Positions 16,084 through 23,111 of a stretch of DNA of 32,173 nt are shown here, in pieces. The stretch lies in assembly GCA_001872605.1 (NCBI GenBank), contig MNXM01000048.1, positions 1 to 32,173 of the forward strand, in the 5' to 3' direction. A model generated the notes under the pieces. It searched no databases. It worked only from the letters and a program-made list of their open reading frames with translations, and was not told the origin of the DNA. The DNA comes from Armatimonadetes bacterium CG2_30_59_28. GTDB taxonomy: Bacteria; Armatimonadota; Abditibacteriia; CG2-30-59-28. Positions within the stretch are counted from its first letter, which is position 1, and every line of letters begins with the position of its first letter. A program made the translations under genes and the position numbers.

Positions 16084-16773
16084 TCACAGCCATACCGCCA
16101 CAGGCTGAATACAATCAGGCAAGTTGTGGCACGCGGAGTTGACTGCTGAAGAGACCTGGCATTTTACCATGCGGTCGGAGGGGAAAGGCCTCAGCAGTGG
16201 AAGAAGCGTCCGCGCATCGGCGCAATGAGGATCAAGCCATTCATCGTGCACAGATGGATCGAGGATCACCGGCATACGCGAGTGAATCGGCTTGCCAAGA
16301 TCATTTGCGTCAGTCGTGACAACACTGCACGTCAGCCGCTCGTCAGAACCGTTCGGGCTTCTCCACAATGAATACAGCCCCGCAAGTGCAAAGTGTTTCC
16401 CCGCATCGACTGTGAACCTGAAGGGAACGCGAGCGCTTCCTTCCTTCTTCCACTCGAAGTAGCTGTCTACCAGAAACAGCGCGCGATGCTTCTGGAAGTA
16501 AGGTCGGAACATCCCCTGCATGAGTCTGTCATCGCGTGCGTTGAAGGTGGTGAGTTTTGTCTTTGGTTCAGGCTCGAAGTGGGGCAGGAGCCACCATTGA
16601 GCAGTCTCGAGGGTTCGTTGGCCCTTGTCGATGCGGGAGATCAGCGCGCTCTGCATCGGGCGCAGGTTATAGCTGGGCGACAGGTCGTGGCTGACGCGGA
16701 AGTCTGCGATGCGGAAGTCTGAGATCAGCACCTGCAGGTTGTCCTGGGTTAGAAAAGTCGCTGCGCCGCACAT
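16084..16773 (-). CDS. yedK: SRAP (SOS response-associated peptidase) family protein, YedK/HMCES type
   Basis: 229 residues. SRAP proteins form a thiazolidine crosslink between their Cys2 and abasic sites in single-stranded DNA, shielding the lesion. The catalytic Cys2 (MCG), N36 in YNLRP, the NAR motif in FNARDD (78-80), E107 in DSYFEWKK and H164 in HSRMPVIL are all present. Between Cys2 and NLRP the protein has an unusual repeated segment, SDFRIADFR, encoded by a short DNA duplication (AGACTTCCGC twice, five bases apart), which seems to be an insertion relative to the usual fold. The ATG is fixed because Cys2 must follow it. It is followed by a GNAT gene in the same direction. Confidence 0.93.
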   Translation of the reverse strand: MCGAATFLTQDNLQVLISDFRIADFRVSHDLSPSYNLRPMQSALISRIDKGQRTLETAQWWLLPHFEPEPKTKLTTFNARDDRLMQGMFRPYFQKHRALFLVDSYFEWKKEGSARVPFRFTVDAGKHFALAGLYSLWRSPNGSDERLTCSVVTTDANDLGKPIHSRMPVILDPSVHDEWLDPHCADARTLLPLLRPFPSDRMVKCQVSSAVNSACHNLPDCIQPVAVWL

Positions 16774-16780
16774 GGTTTTG

Positions 16781-16884
16781 TGATTGGTGACTGGCGCTTG
16801 GTAAGGCTCAAGTGGCAGGTTGGGGATATGGGGCTACGCAGTATTGGTGCGTTCCCCGCCCACTTACGGGTCACCAGTCATAAC
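16781..16884. repeat. Inverted repeat pair TGATTGGTGACTGG / TGACTGGTGACCCG between SRAP and GNAT genes
   Basis: TGATTGGTGACTGG (16781-16794) recurs in inverted form at about 16867-16880, where the minus strand reads TGACTGGTGACCCG (11 of 14 matching). The pair brackets the non-coding gap between the SRAP start and the GNAT stop and overlaps the stop codon. It may be a small non-coding element or a 3' stem-loop with a large loop. Confidence 0.3.
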
Positions 16885-17348
16885 TTCATCGCATAGTATA
16901 TCTGTCGAGCGATTTCCTGAAAACCGACGGATGGGTAGAACTGTCGTCCGACATCATTGTTTTCCGTTGTCTCAATTCGGCAGCACTCCATTCCTTCACG
17001 GCGAAGGTATTCGATACCGGCCTCCATTAACTGCCTGCCAATCCCTTCCCCCTGATGCGCTTTCGCCACGCCCATGTGGTGAACCCAGCCAATCCTCGAC
17101 ACTGGATCAACGAGACAGGTGATGTAACCGATGACTTCCCCATCTTCTTCGGCGACGAGCACTCCGTCCGGGTTTGCCAATATGTCGGAACGCACCTCAT
17201 CCCCTTTGCGATCCTTCCACGTGGTCGATCCGCAATGGCCGCCCATGAGGTTGTCCAGTTGTCGCGCGATGGAAACGTCATGGAACGTATCGACGGTCAG
17301 ATCGACAATTGTCTGCGCTTCTTGGGGTCTGAACTTCCTGATAGTCAT
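16878..17348 (-). CDS. GNAT-family N-acetyltransferase
   Basis: 156 residues of the GNAT fold. The acetyl-CoA pyrophosphate-binding loop is AKAHQGEGIGRQLM (95-108, the Q/R-x-x-G-x-G/A signature), followed by an ENNDVGRQFYPSVGF motif B. The substrate is unknown; relatives acetylate amines of small molecules, peptides or proteins. Its start codon overlaps the stop of the upstream glycosyltransferase gene (TCAT on the plus strand at 17345-17348), so the two are translationally coupled. The C-terminus and stop fall inside an inverted repeat. Confidence 0.9.
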   Translation of the reverse strand: MTIRKFRPQEAQTIVDLTVDTFHDVSIARQLDNLMGGHCGSTTWKDRKGDEVRSDILANPDGVLVAEEDGEVIGYITCLVDPVSRIGWVHHMGVAKAHQGEGIGRQLMEAGIEYLRREGMECCRIETTENNDVGRQFYPSVGFQEIARQIYYAMKL

Positions 17349-19114
17349 CGGATATCCTCGCTGGGAGACCGCATTCTCGTCCCGGCGCCGAGAACGCGGT
17401 TGAGTTCGCTATGTCCATAAACAACGTTCAGGGGAACGCCCAGGTGTTCCACGACGAAAGCCGGCTTCCCCTCTCTAAAGAGCTTCACTGCGAGTGGGGA
17501 ACCAGACATCTCGCTCTGCCGGGTGTGAAAAACAACATAGTCTGCGGTGCGCATCGCGCTGTCCCCTGCCGTGAACCGCAAGTCGGGTCTCAGGGCGCCA
17601 CTGCGCTGATACATCTCGAAGTACGACACGACACCCGGTGGCCAGACGTTGATGATCGCCCCATCGGGCGCGTCCCGGTTGAGAAACGAAAGCGCCTTCA
17701 CATAAGTGTCGCCCCAATACGTCGGCTCGAAACCTCGCTGCACCGCTCCCGGCAATCCCCCGACAAGCGAGTTGTAGTAGGATAGCTCATACGGGTGGTA
17801 CGTGACAATCCCCGTAAAACCCGGGAGAAGGCAGACTGCTGCGACGACAAAAGCAATCTGCTTCCGCAGTCTCGACGGACTCTGCGAGTCCGATCCCTTC
17901 TGTGGCTCGGCAATGTCCAGCATTTTCCAACCAAGTACCCAGCCCGCCAATCTGTCGTAGCCAATCCCTGCAAGCATCGCCATGAACGGGAACGCCGACA
18001 GGAACAGGCGAACGCCGTTGTATCTCGGCACGCCGGGCATGGCAAACACCGTCAACTGAACGGCGACGCAGAGAATCAGCAGCCGCGCTGCGGACTCGCT
18101 GCGAGTCCGAGTTGATCTCCTGTCTCCTGCCATCCTGTTGACTCTCACGCTACCAACAACGGCCAGCGCGAGAGTCGCAATTGGCGTGGTGATGGCAGTC
18201 ATCACGAAGGGATAGTGCCACGGTGGAATCACGTAGGTCTTCCCGAAGTAAGTTGCGCCAATCTTGTAATGCTGCAGTTGAAATCTCAAGTACTCACCCA
18301 GGCGCGTTGCCGGGTCCACCCACAGCCAGGGCCAACTAAGAAAGAAGATCATCGGGGCAACAGCAAGCAAAGCGATGGCAACCCGCACGAAGCCTCTTCT
18401 GCCCTGTGTGAGCGCCCACGGCAGCAGCACGCCATAGGACACAACGGCATTCATCTTCGTGCCAACAGCAAGTCCGGCAACGAGACCAGTAATGAAGGTG
18501 GCCCACACAACCGGCACGATCGCCGGGCGTCGTCGTTCGCGCGAAATCTCCCGTTGCTCGCCTCCCGCCGATGTGAGCCTGGCAACTTGCGCCAGCCACC
18601 AGACACTCACCACCATGAGAAACGACATCGTCGCGACAGGAACATCGCAAGTGGTGAAGTGAGCGTGTCCCCACAACCGAGGCATCAGCACCAGTGACAT
18701 CGCTCCGACGACCCCGGCGCGGCGGGAGTAGACGCGGGCGGACCACAGGTACAACGCAGCCACACACAGCGACAGCATAAAGCCGCTCCCAAACCGGATC
18801 GCGGCGAGGTAGCCCAGCAAAGGCTGCAGCAACATCACGGACAGCGCGTTGACATATTTCACCGTGGCGGGTTGCATGTCTTTCGCGCTCCAGTAGTCGT
18901 CAATGGTTGAGGCGCTGAAAGGGGAAGAAACATCACCGGCGCAGGCGCTCCGGAGCGTCAGCCGCAACCACTCCGCCACCTTCGCCGACGCCCCACCATA
19001 AATCGGTTCATCGTACGTCAACCCGATGTCGGATGCCGTCAGCACGATCGGGATCAGCGTAGCAAAGAACAGTAAGAGGGCAATCAACCAGTCAGTGCTG
19101 GCCAACTTTCTCAT
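17345..19114 (-). CDS. GT39/ArnT-like polytopic membrane glycosyltransferase
   Basis: 589 residues with about 11-13 transmembrane helices. The acidic pair in the first periplasmic loop, TYDEPIYGG (D35, E36), is the family's catalytic signature. Such GT-C enzymes move a sugar from a polyprenyl-phosphate donor onto a protein or lipid at the periplasmic face. The acceptor is unknown. Two cytoplasmic-looking loops contain REP-like palindromes inside the coding sequence (17876-17892 giving GSDSQSPSR; 18091-18109 giving RTRSESAAR), which suggests they were inserted in frame. A promoter at 19124-19152 would place the transcript start only 3-4 bases before the ATG, making this message nearly leaderless, in agreement with the lack of a Shine-Dalgarno. 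Confidence 0.85.
   Translation of the reverse strand: MRKLASTDWLIALLLFFATLIPIVLTASDIGLTYDEPIYGGASAKVAEWLRLTLRSACAGDVSSPFSASTIDDYWSAKDMQPATVKYVNALSVMLLQPLLGYLAAIRFGSGFMLSLCVAALYLWSARVYSRRAGVVGAMSLVLMPRLWGHAHFTTCDVPVATMSFLMVVSVWWLAQVARLTSAGGEQREISRERRRPAIVPVVWATFITGLVAGLAVGTKMNAVVSYGVLLPWALTQGRRGFVRVAIALLAVAPMIFFLSWPWLWVDPATRLGEYLRFQLQHYKIGATYFGKTYVIPPWHYPFVMTAITTPIATLALAVVGSVRVNRMAGDRRSTRTRSESAARLLILCVAVQLTVFAMPGVPRYNGVRLFLSAFPFMAMLAGIGYDRLAGWVLGWKMLDIAEPQKGSDSQSPSRLRKQIAFVVAAVCLLPGFTGIVTYHPYELSYYNSLVGGLPGAVQRGFEPTYWGDTYVKALSFLNRDAPDGAIINVWPPGVVSYFEMYQRSGALRPDLRFTAGDSAMRTADYVVFHTRQSEMSGSPLAVKLFREGKPAFVVEHLGVPLNVVYGHSELNRVLGAGTRMRSPSEDIR
17876..17892. repeat. REP-like palindrome, copy 3, inside the glycosyltransferase gene
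   Basis: CGGACTC-TGC-GAGTCCG, seven-base arms and a three-base loop, within codons for GSDSQSPSR of the glycosyltransferase. Confidence 0.55.
18091..18109. repeat. REP-like palindrome, copy 4, inside the glycosyltransferase gene
   Basis: CGGACTCG-CTG-CGAGTCCG, eight-base arms and a three-base loop, within codons for RTRSESAAR. Confidence 0.55.
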
Positions 19115-19123
19115 GGCGGGGAT

Positions 19124-19152
19124 ATCTTAGCACTCGCATGAGGGAATGAGAA
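19124..19152 (-). promoter_or_regulatory. Promoter for the glycosyltransferase gene, near-leaderless
   Basis: Minus strand: -35 TTCTCA (19152-19147), 17-base spacer, -10 TAAGAT (19129-19124). Each hexamer matches the consensus at four positions. The predicted start is about 19117, three bases before the initiating ATG. Confidence 0.4.
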
Positions 19153-19156
19153 GGAT

Positions 19157-19224
19157 GAACGCATGGCAAGCATGAACGCATGGCAAGCATGAACGCATGG
19201 CAAGCATGAACGCATGGCAAGCAT
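19157..19224. repeat. Four perfect tandem copies of a 17-bp repeat
   Basis: The unit GAACGCATGGCAAGCAT is repeated four times without a mismatch at 19157, 19174, 19191 and 19208. Each unit carries GCATG twice. The array lies between the divergent glycosyltransferase and Asp-box protein genes, next to both predicted promoters. It has no reading frame of interest. Confidence 0.97.
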
Positions 19225-19236
19225 GAGCACCCACCG

Positions 19237-19265
19237 TTGCTTTGCACGGTGTGTTCGTGTAAACT
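19237..19265 (+). promoter_or_regulatory. Possible promoter of the Asp-box protein gene
   Basis: TTGCTT (19237-19242), a 17-base spacer, and TAAACT (19260-19265). The match to the consensus is only moderate (three and four of six), but position and spacing are suitable. The transcript would begin near 19272, giving a leader of about 27 bases that contains the AAGGAG Shine-Dalgarno. Confidence 0.35.
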
Positions 19266-19298
19266 GTCCCCCGTAAGCAGAAGAACACAAGGAGTAGC

Positions 19299-20474
19299 AT
19301 GAACATGCCACAGCATTTCCCTTCCACGGATGACTTCTGGTATCGCCTGCAACCGGAAGGTCCGTATGTCGACTCGCAGCGCGACAACAAGGCGTTCGGC
19401 TTCGCGGACGGCGCCATCTTCCTGTCCGAAGACAACGGCTGGACATGGCAGCATGAATCCCAGTTCCCCAACGCAAGCAACATCACGCTCAGCCACATTT
19501 TCAGTAACGGGAACATTCTCTTTGCCACCCGATCCAACCTGTACTTGAGCACGGACAATCTGAGGACCCATGAGCAAGTCATCGTAAAAAACATTGACGG
19601 CTCCGACTATCTCCCGCACAAGCCGCAGGACCCGAACCAGCCCGGCTGGTATTTCCACCCACTGTCGGGAGTCAACTCCTGGGATGTCCACGGCTCAGAG
19701 ATGCTCGTGTGGGGGAACTACTGCAACGTCCTCGGCGGAGCGACCCCGGTGAACATCTACTACTCCACCGACAACGGGCGCACCGTCAAGACCGCGTACT
19801 CATTCGGGCAGAACCCGTACATTCGAGATAACGGCTCTCCGTACGGGGGGAAGGAAGGAACACCGCTGGGAGATCCGGACAACCCGGTCTTCACCCGGCA
19901 CATACACTGTGTCGCCTACAATCCTGCCGAAGAAGCATTCTATTCCTGCACCGGCGACGCCGACCGTGCCGAGGGATTCGAGTGCCACTGGCTGCGAGGC
20001 ACCTACGACGCGGCAAAGGACGAGTGGTGTTGGAAGGTCATCATCTCAGATCACCTCAACTCCCGGTACAAAGCCGGAGGCATCACCTTCGTTGACGGCG
20101 ACCTCTATTGGATCAGCGACTCGAACGGTCCCGAGCCGTATGACCGTGGTGTCTTCCGCTGCGCTCCCGCTGACATAGCCAATCCTGAGAAGCAAACATT
20201 GTTGTTCAACCCCGAAGTCGAGTCCGGGAATATGATCATTCAGGACAACGTGATCCTGGCCTCACACTGCGCCCCCGCGTCGCCCCTGAACACCGGAATC
20301 ATCGTATCCCTCGACGGCGGCAATACCTGGGCGCAACACGACCTCGCAGAATTTGGCAAACGCTCTCCCTGCCGGTTCAACAGGAAGAATAGCGAGGGCT
20401 GGTTCCGATGCGACCTGCGCTCAGGCTGGATCGACCCCGCCGAGGTGCTGTTCATCAAGCCGAAGGAAGGTTGA
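19299..20474 (+). CDS. Asp-box (BNR/sialidase-like) beta-propeller protein
   Basis: 391 residues with at least three Asp-box-like turns: LSEDNGWTW (near 43-51), YSTDNGRTV (near 155) and VSLDGGNTWAQ (near 345), spaced as in a beta-propeller. The family includes sialidases and many carbohydrate-binding or lyase-like propellers. I do not see the arginine triad of true sialidases clearly, so enzymatic activity is not claimed. No signal peptide is present, which suggests a cytoplasmic protein; this is unusual for sialidase-like propellers and fits intracellular handling of imported oligosaccharides. AAGGAG precedes the ATG by four bases. It stands alone, divergent from the glycosyltransferase. Confidence 0.7.
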   Translation: MNMPQHFPSTDDFWYRLQPEGPYVDSQRDNKAFGFADGAIFLSEDNGWTWQHESQFPNASNITLSHIFSNGNILFATRSNLYLSTDNLRTHEQVIVKNIDGSDYLPHKPQDPNQPGWYFHPLSGVNSWDVHGSEMLVWGNYCNVLGGATPVNIYYSTDNGRTVKTAYSFGQNPYIRDNGSPYGGKEGTPLGDPDNPVFTRHIHCVAYNPAEEAFYSCTGDADRAEGFECHWLRGTYDAAKDEWCWKVIISDHLNSRYKAGGITFVDGDLYWISDSNGPEPYDRGVFRCAPADIANPEKQTLLFNPEVESGNMIIQDNVILASHCAPASPLNTGIIVSLDGGNTWAQHDLAEFGKRSPCRFNRKNSEGWFRCDLRSGWIDPAEVLFIKPKEG

Positions 20475-20624
20475 GTTCACACTCGTCCGATAGGTCTTGG
20501 CAATGGGAGTGAACGATCGAGGGTGGTTGCGTGACGGCTCTGTATCGACTACAATTCCTGTCAGTCGTCATCAGGGAAATCAGGCGACAGCGGCCTTGCC
20601 ACAAAGGGATGAAGTCCTGACGCG

Positions 20625-20951
20625 ATGAGACAAGTCACTGCCGATCTATTGGAGGAGATTACTCAGCGGCTGGTTGCGGAGTTCCAGCCGGAAGAAGTCA
20701 TTCTCTTCGGGTCGCACGCCTGGGGGATACCCGGCGATGATAGCGACTTGGACCTGCTTGTTATCGTCGCGGCGAGCGACTTGTCACCCACCCGCCGCGC
20801 CGTGCAAGCGCACCGGGCGCTTAGTGGTCTGGGCGTTGCGAAGGACATCCTCGTGAAGACCCGTGCGGAGTTCTACCGATACCGACCCGTATACGCCTCT
20901 TTGGAGCGCCAGATAGCAGAAGGGGGGCGGGTGCTCTATGGACGAGGCTAA
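20625..20951 (+). CDS. MNT-type nucleotidyltransferase (partner of a HEPN protein)
   Basis: 108 residues of the minimal nucleotidyltransferase fold. The signature is GSHAWG (29-34) followed by DSDLDLLV, supplying the catalytic aspartates D41 and D43. In the MntA/HepT type of toxin-antitoxin modules, the nucleotidyltransferase neutralises the HEPN RNase by adding AMP groups. The last 14 bases overlap the start of the HEPN gene, which is the classic order for these pairs. The partner is interrupted (see 20938-21390), so this gene may be a surviving antitoxin-like half. The 150-base gap upstream shows no distinct promoter. Confidence 0.9.
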   Translation: MRQVTADLLEEITQRLVAEFQPEEVILFGSHAWGIPGDDSDLDLLVIVAASDLSPTRRAVQAHRALSGLGVAKDILVKTRAEFYRYRPVYASLERQIAEGGRVLYGRG

Positions 20952-21390
20952 ACGGGAACTCGTTCAGTCATGGCTCGCAAAGGCCGCCAGTGATTTGGGA
21001 ACGGCGCGGTAGTTGGCGACGGAACCCGACCCCTATCTGGACACCGCTGTCTACCATTGTCAGCAAGCTGGCGAAAAAGCAATCAAGGCGTTTCTGACCT
21101 TCCGCGACGTGCGGTTCGACAAGACCCATGATGTGGAGGAACTCATCCACCGGGCAACTGCAGTTGCGCCCGCATTCGCCTCGTTGGCAAGTATGGGTGC
21201 GGCGCTGACTCCCTATGCGACTATGTTCCGGTATCCCCCTAACTCAGATGAACCCGACCGCCGCGAGTTCGAGGAAACGCTGGAAGTGGCAACTCGACTC
21301 CATGATTTTGTGCTCTCAATGTTGCCGGTGGAAACCCACCCGCCTTCGCGATTGGCGTCAAGCAATGAAGCTCAGCAGGGAGACTCGTGA
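20938..21390 (+). pseudogene. HEPN-domain gene interrupted by an in-frame TAG
   Basis: Starting at ATG 20938 the frame encodes MDEAKRELVQSWLAKAASDLGTAR, meets TAG at 21010-21012, and continues in the same frame with LATEPDPYLDTAVYHCQQAGEKAIKAF. Both parts together form a normal HEPN domain of about 150 residues: helix with the DLxxA pattern before the stop and YHCQQAGEKAIKAF afterward. The HEPN RNase motif R-x4-H is seen in RFDKTH. A single change (TAG from CAG or AAG) would restore the gene. Without readthrough only 24 residues are made, or a TTG/internal start at 21013 might yield a truncated 125-residue product. The overlap with the nucleotidyltransferase gene confirms that both once formed an operon. 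Confidence 0.8.
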
Positions 21391-21478
21391 TCGGTCACAC
21401 CTTCGGGTATCTCTATCGTGGTTCCGCGGCCCCATAGTCTGCTACCGGGAGGAAATACAGGTATTCCTTCTGCCGAGA

Positions 21479-21841
21479 CTACTTCAGTCGCGGCGCCGGA
21501 AGTCGCTTCAGTCGTTGGCTGCGGGGATCGACCTCGATACCCACCGACTCCAGCGGAGCGACGCCGAGGAGAGGTTCTGCTTCATCGTCTCCGAAGATAA
21601 CCGTGGCTCCGACCACGTCGCCCATGAACTCGATCTCAGCCGTCGCGATGCCCAACTTCACTTCGGAGCCGTCGGCAAGCTCAAAGGTACGCGTCCCTCT
21701 TGGCTCGATCCCAATCTCTCTCAGACGTGCAGATGGCACCAGACAATCCACTGCCCCGGTGTCCACCAGAAACAGCCCGTCCCATGTCCTCTCAAGATCG
21801 GCGGGGTTGCGAACTGTCACAGTGACATGTGTCATCCCCAT
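21479..21841 (-). CDS. Retropepsin-like (clan AA) aspartic protease
   Basis: 120 residues. The single catalytic motif LVDTGA (D27-T28-G29) followed by TFELADGSEV and the late LLGVAPLESVG are the signature of small bacterial clan AA aspartic proteases, which work as dimers. The substrates are unknown. The start ATG is supported by GAGAGGGGGG seven bases upstream; a second ATG follows two codons later. The gene stands alone on this strand. About 300 bases upstream of it carry only a gene fragment, and the stop lies 88 bases from the end of the broken HEPN gene. No other protein in the window looks dependent on it. Confidence 0.85.
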   Translation of the reverse strand: MGMTHVTVTVRNPADLERTWDGLFLVDTGAVDCLVPSARLREIGIEPRGTRTFELADGSEVKLGIATAEIEFMGDVVGATVIFGDDEAEPLLGVAPLESVGIEVDPRSQRLKRLPAPRLK

Positions 21842-21950
21842 ACTCGCCCCCCTCTCTTCCCGTCACACTAACTGCGGTTGGGACAATGATAGCACGGATC
21901 AGCGTCGTACGGTAGACGGTGGTATTGAAAAGGTGCTTCCACGGCGGGAA

Positions 21951-22022
21951 CTCCCAAATCTCTACCTCGTCGAGTAAGAAGTCATCGAACCGGACATGGC
22001 CGCGAGTGACTCTATCCACCAT
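21951..22022 (-). pseudogene. Fragment of a carbohydrate-binding-like C-terminal domain
   Basis: The minus strand reads MVDRVTRGHVRFDDFLLDEVEIWE, closely resembling the C-terminus of the DUF4838 protein at 27 kb (LVDNTPAGHVWFDDFTFDEVSIPE). Similarity holds at the DNA level over about 50 bases (for example GTCATCGAACC versus GTCGTCGAACC). No complete gene surrounds it: the frame runs on without a stop after the fragment and upstream residues do not match. It therefore looks like debris of a related gene in the stretch 21842-22171, which otherwise contains only a promoter. Confidence 0.5.
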
Positions 22023-22057
22023 CCACTGTCTCAGCGAGGAAGGGCGATTGCGCGTGA

Positions 22058-22086
22058 TTGACGCGCGTGCCATCCCGGCGTATGAT
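22058..22086 (+). promoter_or_regulatory. Near-consensus promoter of the GH99-like gene
   Basis: TTGACG (22058-22063), an exact 17-base spacer, and TATGAT (22081-22086); each hexamer differs from consensus at one position. Transcription would start near 22093, giving a leader of about 80 bases before the ATG at 22172. Confidence 0.65.
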
Positions 22087-22171
22087 GCCCCTGCCCTGTC
22101 TGCAGCGGGACGGGACGAAGCCGAAGTTCTCGGCGGACATTTGCCTTAAACGTGTAACTCAGGACAACACC

Positions 22172-23092
22172 ATGGACAGATTCAACGGCACTGTAGCAGT
22201 GTGGTTCGGTATGCATCATCACGGGCATGATTCTCGTGACTGGAACAACATCCGCGAATTTGGTGGACCGTACCACCCGCTTCTCGGATACTATCGGAGT
22301 GATGACCCAGAGGTTCTGCGCACCCATCTGCACTGGATGCGGCGCGCCGGAATTGACATGATCGTCTACGATATGTGTCCCTGCGAAGAGGCGAAGCCCG
22401 CGCTGACGGACCTGTCCAGAGACCGGTCGTTGCACCTGCTTGCAGACGAGCTATCGAACCAGCGGAACGAATCCCGGAAGCTGAGCCTCTGCGTATGGAT
22501 TGAGAAGTACGCGGATGACCCCACCGTCGAAGAGTACCAGTGCGTGATGGATTACGTTCGGGCCCACTTTTCAGACAAGGACTGGTACTACCGATACAAC
22601 GGCAAACCGCTCATCGTGACCTACCTCAATGGGGTCAACCGCGCTGTGGGACAAATCGAGCGGGACAACCGCTATTTTGAGTTACGCCGCGTCCGCCCGT
22701 ACTACTGCGACGTGTGGAGCTACGTCGAGGAGTATCCGCAGTTGATACGCACGGACTGGATTTCGGTCTCCCCCGGTCACGACGCGTATATGGAGTTGGC
22801 TTATCAGGCGAAGTATTTGCGCAAGGAACCATCACCGGATTTCCAGGCGATCCGTAACCAATGCCGTCCGGTGGATCGGGAGGACGGCAATGCCTATCGT
22901 CGGCAGCTTGAGTGGGCGATGCAGAACAACCCGGACATCATCTTTGTTTCCGGGTGGAATGACTGGCAGTATTGCCTCCAGATCGAACCTGCCGTGGAGT
23001 ACGGTCGTCAGTATCTTGACCTGACCGCCCAACTCACCGGAAGGTGGGATGAGACGGCGCCGTACCGCGAGGATGAGTGTCAGTTGCCATAG
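22172..23092 (+). CDS. GH99/GH71-like (WbsX-like) domain protein
   Basis: 306 residues from the ATG at 22172, preferred because AGGA lies eight bases upstream and because all recognisable sequence follows it. The fold appears to be the TIM-barrel of GH99-like proteins: VAVWFGMHHHGHD at the start, GYYRSDDPEVLRTHLHWMRRAGIDMIVYD (barrel strand/helix), KPLIVTYLNG, and the late FVSGWNDWQYCLQIEPAVEYG, which resembles the WNEW-EP block of the family. Family enzymes act on mannan-type or other complex glycans, or take part in polysaccharide synthesis (WbsX). No signal peptide was found, so it may be cytoplasmic. An SDR gene follows 19 bases later in the same direction. Catalytic residues are not assigned. 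Confidence 0.7.
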   Translation: MDRFNGTVAVWFGMHHHGHDSRDWNNIREFGGPYHPLLGYYRSDDPEVLRTHLHWMRRAGIDMIVYDMCPCEEAKPALTDLSRDRSLHLLADELSNQRNESRKLSLCVWIEKYADDPTVEEYQCVMDYVRAHFSDKDWYYRYNGKPLIVTYLNGVNRAVGQIERDNRYFELRRVRPYYCDVWSYVEEYPQLIRTDWISVSPGHDAYMELAYQAKYLRKEPSPDFQAIRNQCRPVDREDGNAYRRQLEWAMQNNPDIIFVSGWNDWQYCLQIEPAVEYGRQYLDLTAQLTGRWDETAPYREDECQLP

Positions 23093-23111
23093 CAGGTAAC
23101 GGGAGGTAGTG

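Noticed and set aside
20475-20510. Terminator after the Asp-box gene (GTTCAC-ACTC / GAGT-GAAC)
   Set aside because: The stem is interrupted, the loop is over 20 bases and there is no T-run.
21010-21012. TAG read as selenocysteine-like or pyrrolysine codon
   Set aside because: TAG is not used for selenocysteine, there is no pyrrolysine machinery in view and no reason for it in a HEPN domain; a nonsense mutation is simpler.
22058-22171. Longer start for the GH99-like gene
   Set aside because: The upstream region contains a near-consensus promoter and the added residues show no similarity or composition of a real protein.
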